DNA of 64,000 nt. It comes from Burkholderiales bacterium (GTDB lineage Bacteria; Pseudomonadota; Gammaproteobacteria; Burkholderiales; Casimicrobiaceae). This document shows, one piece after another, positions 57,558 to 64,000 of this stretch. The notes under the pieces were generated by a model. The model worked only from the letters and a program-made list of their open reading frames with translations, did not search any database and was not told the origin of the DNA. The stretch's first letter is position 1. The number at the start of each line of letters is the position of its first letter. The stretch spans positions 81,543 to 145,542 of the forward strand of contig JAEUPL010000013.1 of the NCBI GenBank assembly GCA_016790165.1, written 5' to 3'. A program made the translations under genes and the position numbers.

Positions 57558-58067
57558 TCAGACGATGCTGGCTTTGCTCACCAGCACGTCATCCACTGGC
57601 ACGTTTTGGTGGAAGCCGGCGTTGCCCGTGCGCACGTCCTTGATTTTGTCGACCACATCGCTACCCGAAGCCACTTTGCCGAACACCGCGTATCCCCACG
57701 CGTTGCCGGATGGCGCCTTGAAATCGAGGAAGGCGTTGTCGGCGACGTTGATGAAGAACTGCGATGAGCCGGAGTGCGGATCGTTGGTGCGTGCCATGGC
57801 GACCGTGTACTTCGCGTTCTTCAAGCCAGCCTTGCTGGTGGCTTCACCCTCGTGCTCAATCGGGGCGCGACCGGCCTTTTGCTTCATCCCGGGCTCGAAG
57901 CCGCCACCCTGGATCATGAAGCCATCAATGACCCGGTGAAAAATGGTGTTGTCGTAGTGGCCGTCGCGAACGTACTGCAGGAAGTTGGCTGCGGTCTTGG
58001 GGGCATTCGCCTCGTCGATGTCGAGGGTGAATTCGCCGTGGTTGGTGGTGAACTTGACGTGTGCCAT
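57558..58067 (-). CDS. ppiB: Cytoplasmic peptidyl-prolyl isomerase (cyclophilin)
   Basis: A 169-aa cyclophilin without a signal peptide: NTIFHRVIDGFMIQGGGFEPG, SQFFINVADN and WGYAVFGKVASGSDVVDKI. ATG 58067 has a site in GTAAATCCTCC-reverse (GGAGGATTT on the other side is not used); it starts 7 bp after the periplasmic paralogue. Confidence 0.93.
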   Translation of the reverse strand: MAHVKFTTNHGEFTLDIDEANAPKTAANFLQYVRDGHYDNTIFHRVIDGFMIQGGGFEPGMKQKAGRAPIEHEGEATSKAGLKNAKYTVAMARTNDPHSGSSQFFINVADNAFLDFKAPSGNAWGYAVFGKVASGSDVVDKIKDVRTGNAGFHQNVPVDDVLVSKASIV

Positions 58068-58074
58068 GGAGGAT

Positions 58075-58665
58075 TTACTTCTTTCCGAGCAGGGTAACTT
58101 TTTCGATGGTGACCGTGGTTTGCGGTACGTTCTGATGCATGCCTTTTGGCGAAGTGGGCAGCTCGGCGATCTTGTCGAGTACATCCAGACCGCTGACGAC
58201 GCGGCCGAAGGCGACGTAACCCCAGCCGTCTCGGCTCGGGAAGTTGAGCGCGTCATTGTTGCCGTGATTGATGAAGAACTGCGCGGTAGCCGAGTGCGGG
58301 TCACCCTTGCGCGCCATGGCGATGGTGCCGCGATCATTCTTGAGACCGGCTTTGAGCGCCATTTCAGCCTCATTCTGGATCGGAGCGCGCGTTGCCTTCT
58401 CGCTCATGTCGGCTGCATGGCCACCGCCCTGAATCATGAACCCTTTGATGACACGGTGGAAGATCAGGCCGTCGTACTGGTGCGACTTTACGTATTCAAG
58501 GAAATTGGCGACTGTTTTCGGCGCCGCGGCGGAATCGAGTTCAATGACCATCGTGCCCTGGCTGGTTTTCATTTCGACGCGTGGTTTGTCCTGCGCATGC
58601 GCTGTGGCGGAAAGCAGGGTCAGTGCGGCCATGCCGGCGACCGCCAGTTGAAGCAGTTTTTTCAT
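58075..58665 (-). CDS. ppiA: Periplasmic peptidyl-prolyl isomerase (cyclophilin)
   Basis: A 196-aa cyclophilin with signal peptide MKKLLQLAVAGMAALTLLSA cleaved after AHA. The core shows LIFHRVIKGFMIQGGGH, AQFFINHGNND and GYVAFGRVVSGLDVLDKI. It forms a tandem paralogue pair with the downstream cytoplasmic one. Confidence 0.93.
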   Translation of the reverse strand: MKKLLQLAVAGMAALTLLSATAHAQDKPRVEMKTSQGTMVIELDSAAAPKTVANFLEYVKSHQYDGLIFHRVIKGFMIQGGGHAADMSEKATRAPIQNEAEMALKAGLKNDRGTIAMARKGDPHSATAQFFINHGNNDALNFPSRDGWGYVAFGRVVSGLDVLDKIAELPTSPKGMHQNVPQTTVTIEKVTLLGKK

Positions 58666-58732
58666 GATGAAGCCGAGTGTGAAGTAAGTGACGGAAGGAA
58701 AGGGAACACCGGTGGAAAGCGCCGCCTCAGGT

Positions 58733-59944
58733 TCAGGCCGAGCCTTCGTAGATGATTTGCCAGCGACCGTCGATCCGCTGCCAGAGCTGCCGCTTGCGGC
58801 TTTGCCCGCTGAGATTGCTGCTCTGATAGTTTTGGTCGAAGGTCACAACCGCGAGGTCTTTTTCGCCCGGATATTGGACGGCGGAGAGATTGGCAAGTTC
58901 GATCTTGGCCCAGGTTTTCGCCGCGTTGGCCTGAATCTTCTGTGCGCGCCATTCGGACAGCCGTTGCGTGTCGCTGGCGAAATTCGGCGCGTAATGCTGC
59001 AGGTAGCGCGGTGTGTCCAGTGCTTGCCAGTCGCTGCGCCAACGCTCAACCGCAGTCAGCAATCCTTGTGACTGCCGCTGCGCCGCATCGCGATCGACCC
59101 AGTCGATATTTTGTGCGATCAGGAAGGGTGTTCTGCCGGGGACGACAAATCGTTCAATCAATTTGAGATCGGGATTGGACACGACCACACAGCCGTCGCT
59201 CGCGCGCGGCGCGCGAGCGTAGGTGTCGCTCGGGACGCCGTGAAGCCAGATGCCGTAGCCGTTGCGCCCCTGCCGACGGTCCCAGATGTTGGGGTAGTCC
59301 AGCGGGAATGCGCCGGAACCGTAGAAGTCGGTGAGGCGGTCACGCGACACTGCCCCCTGCAAGACGTACGCACCGAGCGGTGTCCGTTGGTCGCCCTCGC
59401 GTGCTTTGCCACCGCCAGCTTTGCCGATAGACGCGTAAAAATCGGCAATCCTGACCAGTTGTCCACCACGGTTTTCGAGCACGTAGAGCCGTGACTTGTC
59501 GGTGTCGACTGCCAGCGCAAAGGGTTGTGTGTCAGCGATGCGCCAGAAATTAGCCGGGACTTGATCGGGCCGTGCCGTGTCCGCCTCTCTGCGCACCCTC
59601 GCTGCGGCTTCGGCACGCAAACCTGCAAGCGATTCGGCGGGCGTCGGTGTATCACCGACGCTTTGCAGGGGCCGCGCCTTGGCCAACCAGAGGTCACCCT
59701 GCACCAGATACGCCAGGCGGTAGTTGGGATACCGATCCAGCAGTTCGCTGATCGTCTGTCGGGCGCGATCCAACTGTGCAAATCGGATTTCGCGCAGCGC
59801 TCTAAGCAACAACGTCTCCGCGTCACTGTAGCCAAAGCCCGCGCCACCCATGACGCCGGAGGGAACCACAAGCAGCGACGCGAACAGCGTGGCGCGCGCG
59901 AGTGTGCGCCGCAGGAAACGGAGTGAGTCGAAGGTGCGAGTCAT
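58733..59944 (-). CDS. L,D-transpeptidase (YkuD) with C-terminal NTF2-like domain
   Basis: A 403-aa envelope enzyme that cross-links or modifies peptidoglycan. It has a signal region, a YkuD domain (about 140-275) with IWLHGVPSDTYARAPRASDGCVVVSN holding the catalytic His and Cys, and a C-terminal NTF2/SnoaL-like domain (about 290-400) that resembles the C-terminus of the TPR protein upstream. It starts 12 bp after that gene. Confidence 0.88.
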   Translation of the reverse strand: MTRTFDSLRFLRRTLARATLFASLLVVPSGVMGGAGFGYSDAETLLLRALREIRFAQLDRARQTISELLDRYPNYRLAYLVQGDLWLAKARPLQSVGDTPTPAESLAGLRAEAAARVRREADTARPDQVPANFWRIADTQPFALAVDTDKSRLYVLENRGGQLVRIADFYASIGKAGGGKAREGDQRTPLGAYVLQGAVSRDRLTDFYGSGAFPLDYPNIWDRRQGRNGYGIWLHGVPSDTYARAPRASDGCVVVSNPDLKLIERFVVPGRTPFLIAQNIDWVDRDAAQRQSQGLLTAVERWRSDWQALDTPRYLQHYAPNFASDTQRLSEWRAQKIQANAAKTWAKIELANLSAVQYPGEKDLAVVTFDQNYQSSNLSGQSRKRQLWQRIDGRWQIIYEGSA

Positions 59945-59956
59945 CCGCGGCGCTGA

Positions 59957-61090
59957 CTAACCAACACGCTCACGCGAAATCAGCCACCGCTGGCCTTCCT
60001 TCACCAGCGTGAGTGTTTTGCGTGTCTTCGTGTGCAGGGCATCTGAAGAGTACGCCTGCCGGAACGTCACCTTGGCCTCGGTGGGTGACGTCATTTCGAC
60101 CGTGGTACCCAAGAGCTCGACCTTGATGTTGCGCGGTGTGGTGAGGCGCTCGCGCCGCGTTTCCGCCCAAGCGGAGCGCGCCGTGCCGTCTTCCGGGCGG
60201 AACGACTTGGAATAGGCGGCGAGGTACGCATCGGGGTTGCGGTTTGCCCAGTCGCGCGCCCATTTGTTGACCGCCGCCTGCACGTCAGCGCTGGCGTCTT
60301 GTGTAGGCGCGGGCGCAACTGCAGGTGCTGGCGCCGGGGGCTTGGCGCTTGGCGCCGGAGCCGCGACGACCGGTGCGGGGGGCGGCGGTGGCGGCGGAGC
60401 AACGGGGGCTGCGGCAGGCGCTTTGGCAACGGCTGCCGGTGGCGGGGTGACAGGCACAGGTGCCTGCACTGGCGCTTTTGCCACCGGGGCTGCTGCTGTC
60501 GGCGCAGCTGCCACCAGAGTCGGGGCGGGGGCGCGCGGCGCAGTGATCGCTTTGGGGTTGGTCGAGAAGAGGTCACGAACCAAATTCAGCTTGGTTGCTA
60601 CACCGCCATTGCCCTTGTCGAGCTGCAGCGCCCGGTCGTAGGCCTGGCTAGCTAGTTTGGCGTAGATGTCCCCGAGATTTTCGTGCGCGGTGGAGTAGCT
60701 GGGGTGCGTCTGGATGGCCAGCTCCAGCGCGACGCGCGCCTTCTCGAACTGGCCTTTAGAGCTGTACAGCACCGCCAGATTGTTGTAGGGCTCCGGCAAT
60801 TCAGGATAGTCCTCGGTCAGCGACTGGAAGGTCATGATCGCATCATTGGTCTTGCCCAGTTCGGCCTGAGCCAATCCACGAATGAAGCGCGCTGCAGCAT
60901 CCTTGGGTTTGGTCGAGAGGTAAGTGTTGACGCGATCAAGCGCCTGCTGTGCTTGCCCCGCCTTTAGCAAGCGGTTGATATCCTGCAAGTCGGCGTTCTG
61001 CCCATACGCAGAGCCGATGCCAATCGCAGCAGCGACCGCCACCGCGAGCAACGTGCGGGAGAGCGAGGCGCGGCGAGGTGATGTCGTCAT
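59957..61090 (-). CDS. Periplasmic TPR protein with Pro/Ala linker and NTF2-like end
   Basis: A 377-aa protein: signal peptide (to GSAYGQ), TPR repeats (about 35-150, such as PYNNLAVLYSSKGQFEKARVALELAI), a 90-residue Pro/Ala-rich linker and a C-terminal domain ending RQAYSSDALHTKTRKTLTLVKEGQRW. It probably scaffolds or assists the L,D-transpeptidase next to it, with which it shares the terminal domain type. Confidence 0.82.
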   Translation of the reverse strand: MTTSPRRASLSRTLLAVAVAAAIGIGSAYGQNADLQDINRLLKAGQAQQALDRVNTYLSTKPKDAAARFIRGLAQAELGKTNDAIMTFQSLTEDYPELPEPYNNLAVLYSSKGQFEKARVALELAIQTHPSYSTAHENLGDIYAKLASQAYDRALQLDKGNGGVATKLNLVRDLFSTNPKAITAPRAPAPTLVAAAPTAAAPVAKAPVQAPVPVTPPPAAVAKAPAAAPVAPPPPPPPAPVVAAPAPSAKPPAPAPAVAPAPTQDASADVQAAVNKWARDWANRNPDAYLAAYSKSFRPEDGTARSAWAETRRERLTTPRNIKVELLGTTVEMTSPTEAKVTFRQAYSSDALHTKTRKTLTLVKEGQRWLISRERVG

Positions 61091-61169
61091 GGCGAGTCCA
61101 AAATTATCTCGGTAACTTCCGAATTTTAGACGTGAATCCGTGAGTGCACGCTACCGCGCTGCGACATTG

Positions 61170-61991
61170 TCAGCTGCGAGCACGAATCCGTTGCACGGTG
61201 TCTTCAATCAGCGCTCGGGCGATGGAGACGCGCGGGGGGAGTTGCGGAAGTGCCGAATAGTGGAACCAATTGGCCTCGGCGATCTCGACGCCATTTGGTC
61301 GGAGCTCGCCGCCCGAGTATTTCGCCGTGAAAGCGATCATGAGCGAATTCGGAAACGGCCACGACTGTGAGGCGAAGTACTTCAGATTGCAAACCTCAAC
61401 GCCAACCTCCTCTCGAACTTCACGGGCAATGGTGTCCTCGATGGTTTCGCCGACTTCGAGAAATCCTGCCAGTGCGCTGTACCTGCCGGACGGAAATGCC
61501 ACGTTGCGCGCGAGCAACAAATGTTCTCCCCGTGTGACGAGACACATCATCGCCGGCGAAATTCGCGGATAGGCCGTGAAGCCGCAGGCTGGACAGCGTC
61601 GTGCCCGATCATCGTCCGCTCGTTGCGTGGGTGTTGCGCAAGCGCCACAGTAGCGGTGTGTCCGATCCCATTCCAGCAGTTGATGGCCCCGTCCGGCTAT
61701 GGCGATCCAATCGGCGGGCAGGGAAGCGAACAGTGCACGCAACCCCGCAAACTGCAACCCGCCACCCCCGACTGACGGCGTGGCCACGGCGCACGCGTAC
61801 ACCGCGCGCTGCCGCCAGACGCCAATCAGCAGCTCGCGCTCAACCGGCAGACCGACCGGCGTGGCGATTGCGGCTCCGCTGTCGTTCACGCAAAGGTCTG
61901 CACCTCGAAAGTACAGACGGATCGCATCGCTCGTGTCTCCGGCGGCCCGGCGCTCAACAGTCGGCAGAAAGTCGTTGGGGGAGGCTAGCAT
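61170..61991 (-). CDS. nudC: NudC, NADH pyrophosphatase
   Basis: A 273-aa Nudix enzyme that cleaves NADH and removes NAD caps from RNA. The zinc ribbon is CGACATPTQ with CPACGFTAYPR, the Nudix box GFLEVGETIEDTIAREVREEVG, and the NudC SQSWPFPNSLM signature is intact. ATG 61991 was chosen; 62009 is the alternative. Confidence 0.94.
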   Translation of the reverse strand: MLASPNDFLPTVERRAAGDTSDAIRLYFRGADLCVNDSGAAIATPVGLPVERELLIGVWRQRAVYACAVATPSVGGGGLQFAGLRALFASLPADWIAIAGRGHQLLEWDRTHRYCGACATPTQRADDDRARRCPACGFTAYPRISPAMMCLVTRGEHLLLARNVAFPSGRYSALAGFLEVGETIEDTIAREVREEVGVEVCNLKYFASQSWPFPNSLMIAFTAKYSGGELRPNGVEIAEANWFHYSALPQLPPRVSIARALIEDTVQRIRARS

Positions 61992-62036
61992 CGGACGAAC
62001 GCAGCGCACTGCGCTGTCTAGGCTGCCGGGCTAAGC

Positions 62037-62264
62037 GCCGCGTTGAATGGGGCGCGTCGAATATCGGGAAGCAAGAAAAATCCTCTTTTTTGCATGAACG
62101 GTGCAAAGCTGCGAGGTCCAAAGTTGATCGTAAACGTGCCGTGGGCGGTCAGTTACTGACGATTGACGGCACTGTTTTGCATGCACAAATGTTAATTCAA
62201 TGTGGGCTCGCAGTGGTTTCTATGCCTATGTCATAAGTCCTTGTAATCAAAGGGAAAATTGCCA
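62037..62264. other. AT-richer intergenic region upstream of the surface protein
   Basis: No gene is seen. The region is notably richer in A and T than its surroundings and holds short dyads such as TCAGTTACTGA (about 62150). It may contain regulatory sites for the large surface gene. Confidence 0.4.
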
Positions 62265-62292
62265 TTTGCACGATCCGAAAATTGTGCATAAT
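62265..62292 (+). promoter_or_regulatory. Candidate promoter of the surface protein gene
   Basis: TTTGCA (62265) and CATAAT (62287-62292, preceded by TGTG) are spaced 16 bp, about 100 bp before the start codon. Confidence 0.45.
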
Positions 62293-62393
62293 GCGATGCT
62301 TACTCGGGCCAAATGACTTGGCTCAATGGTATGCATTTGGAGGCAAGCCGTACGCGCGTTGGGAGCGCCGGATGCCTTCGGGGGAATTGCAAG

Positions 62394-64000
62394 ATGACAT
62401 CGAATTCGTTGGGTAGTTCCGTGGTTGCCGCAGCGCGGGCCTTGCGGGCGGGACTGAATGACCATCGACGCTGGCTGGCGCGTGTGCGGCGAGCGGCGGC
62501 GTTGGCGGGCGCGGCGTCGTTGCTAACGGCGTTCACACAGTCGGCGACCGCCCAGCAAGCGGATTTGCAGATCGCCAAAACGTTGACGCCTACGCAGTAC
62601 ACCGTGGGCGTGGCGACCAACGTGACCTACACCGTCACGGTCACAAATAACTCGGCGACAGGTACTTTCGTTGATAAGGCGCCTGTCGTCGACATCGCGC
62701 CGCCGGGCGTGACCTTCAATTCGTGGACATGCGCCATCACGGCCGCAGGTACCGGTGCGACTGGAACCAACAATTGCTGGATTGGTGCAACAAGCGGCAC
62801 CAGCTTGAGCGGATCCGGCAGCATTCAGCCACTGGTCGCTGGGTCGCTGCCTCCGTTTCCGGCCACGGTATATGGCTCCGCCGCCTTCCCCATCACGCCG
62901 AACGCAACCACGGGCGTCGCTGTTTCGCTCAAGCCGGGCGCCACCGCGACCTTTACGATCAATGCGACCATCGCGGCCAACGCCTACGATCTGAATCCCA
63001 TTTCAGTGAACGGCGTCGCGGACGGCTGGATCACCAATAACGCGTTTGAGGCGCTCCCGGCTGGTTACGCACAGGAGACAACCAACCAGCAGGACGTGGT
63101 GCTCGCGTTCGCCTTCCCGAGCTTTGTTTCCGACGTTGGCACGACCAAGGCAATCAACATCGCCAACTACACGCCGGGAACGGCGACAGCCGTGGTTTAC
63201 TCGGTGACAGTGACCAACTTTGGGCCGTCCCCGGTCTTCAATGCGCCATTCACTGACACTGCACCCGCCAACGTGACCTTCGGCACGTGGACATGCGCGA
63301 TCACCGGTGTGGGTAGTGGCGCCGGCACGAACGCGTGCGGCGCTGCGTCTGGAAGCGGCAGCCCCATCAATACGACCGTGAGTCTGAAAAATGGTGCCGT
63401 AGCGACCTACACGATCAACGCAACCATTGGCGCGGGTGCGACGGGCACGATATGTAATAGTGCAACGGCGACATTGCCGATTGGCACGTCGCAAACCGGT
63501 AACAATCAACCCGATACGTCGACGGCTTGCGTCAACCCGGCGCAGGTACCGGTGACCATCAACAAGACCGTGACGGGGGCTCCCGCAACTGGCGCACCGG
63601 GCACCTACAACTTTACGATCACCTGCGCCACACCCACGGCAACGTATCCGGCCACGATCACGCTGACAGGTACTGCCACAACTGGCTCAACAACCGTCAA
63701 TGTCCCCGCAGGATCCACCAACTGCGTGGTGACGGAACCGTCTGTTCCGACGGCACCGACCAACTATTCGTGGGGCGCGCCCACGATCGGAACCCTTCCA
63801 CTCACGCTGGTCGCGGGCAGCACGCCGAGCGTGGGGGTGACCAACCCGCTGACGAGGAACAACGTTGCGGTCACGATCACCAAGACGGTGACGGGCGCAC
63901 CCGCGACGGGCGCACCGGGCACGTACAACTTCACGATTGCCTGTAGCAACCCGACGGCGACCTACACGGGTAGCGTGACCTTGACGGGCACGGCGACGAC
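62394..64000 (+). CDS. Large repetitive surface protein (DUF11-like repeats), 3' end beyond window
   Basis: The frame is open from ATG 62394 to the window end (535 codons). An extended leader (RRAAALAGAASLLTAFTQSATAQQ) predicts export by a long signal peptide. The body holds repeated Ig-like domains: DUF11-type (VGVATNVTYTVTVTNNS; FNSWTCAITAAGTG; FGTWTCAITGVGSG) and then near-identical repeats beginning VTINKTVTGAPATGAPGTYNF (63551) and VTITKTVTGAPATGAPGTYNF (63869). Proteins like this form stalks or adhesins. GGGGGAA precedes ATG. Confidence 0.85.
   Translation, partial: MTSNSLGSSVVAAARALRAGLNDHRRWLARVRRAAALAGAASLLTAFTQSATAQQADLQIAKTLTPTQYTVGVATNVTYTVTVTNNSATGTFVDKAPVVDIAPPGVTFNSWTCAITAAGTGATGTNNCWIGATSGTSLSGSGSIQPLVAGSLPPFPATVYGSAAFPITPNATTGVAVSLKPGATATFTINATIAANAYDLNPISVNGVADGWITNNAFEALPAGYAQETTNQQDVVLAFAFPSFVSDVGTTKAINIANYTPGTATAVVYSVTVTNFGPSPVFNAPFTDTAPANVTFGTWTCAITGVGSGAGTNACGAASGSGSPINTTVSLKNGAVATYTINATIGAGATGTICNSATATLPIGTSQTGNNQPDTSTACVNPAQVPVTINKTVTGAPATGAPGTYNFTITCATPTATYPATITLTGTATTGSTTVNVPAGSTNCVVTEPSVPTAPTNYSWGAPTIGTLPLTLVAGSTPSVGVTNPLTRNNVAVTITKTVTGAPATGAPGTYNFTIACSNPTATYTGSVTLTGTAT

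Overview
The window is high-GC, densely packed DNA from a betaproteobacterium, most likely a Burkholderiales-type organism (inferred from gene content, GC-rich codon use and protein style; no species is claimed). It looks like a respiratory chemolithotroph or mixotroph that oxidises thiosulfate and formate and also degrades plant phenolics.

Layout. 1-2600: leuS, with its 3' end cut off by the window edge. 2.7-5.7 kb: a DsbD/ScsB-type disulfide reductase and an exported redoxin. 6.0-14.9 kb: a Sox cluster in the order ArsR regulator, soxC, soxD, soxY, soxZ, soxA, soxX, an AT-richer unknown ORF bracketed by inverted repeats, soxB, and a TlpA-like thioredoxin. SoxCD is present, so full oxidation of thiosulfate to sulfate is expected. 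14.9-18.1 kb: tRNA-Leu(CAA), then a leftward set of transglutaminase-like protein, TlpA-like thioredoxin, DsrE-like protein, GcvH-like lipoyl carrier and tRNA-Sec. 18.1-28.8 kb: selB, a sulfide-dehydrogenase flavoprotein (fccB-like), selA, fdhE and a three-subunit formate dehydrogenase whose catalytic subunit uses an in-frame UGA as selenocysteine, so the selenium machinery and its client enzyme sit together. 28.9-32.3 kb: a nitronate-monooxygenase-like enzyme, an MBL-fold protein, a cytochrome-c-like lipoprotein and a Crp-type regulator. 32.3-36.5 kb: a hydroxycinnamate (feruloyl-CoA) catabolic operon with a MarR regulator. 36.8-44.3 kb: a secreted unknown protein, queA-tgt, a decayed S8 protease, yajC-secD-secF. 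44.3-51.2 kb: a Na/Pi transporter, an acetyltransferase, a patch of tiny genes, a nitrobindin-like protein, psd and a frameshifted catalase-like gene. About 51.25-56.64 kb: a small integrated satellite-like element beside tRNA-Ala, with integrase, AlpA, DNA-binding proteins, an iteron-like repeat set and unknown cargo. 56.7-62.0 kb: lpxH, two cyclophilins, an L,D-transpeptidase, a TPR protein and nudC. 62.4-64.0 kb: the start of a large repetitive surface protein.

The most unusual structure is an intergenic element of about 122 bp seen four times (5877, 14252, 36528, 40666). Each copy is an imperfect palindrome of two arms of about 58 nt around a GTCGAC-like centre, ending in AACAGCTTTTTG / CAAAAAGCTGTT. 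Length, centre and ends are kept while the interior diverges. Other points of note are the fccB-like gene inside the selA-selB operon, the lipoyl-carrier/DsrE/thioredoxin module, and matching integrase arm-type sites at both ends of the integrated element.
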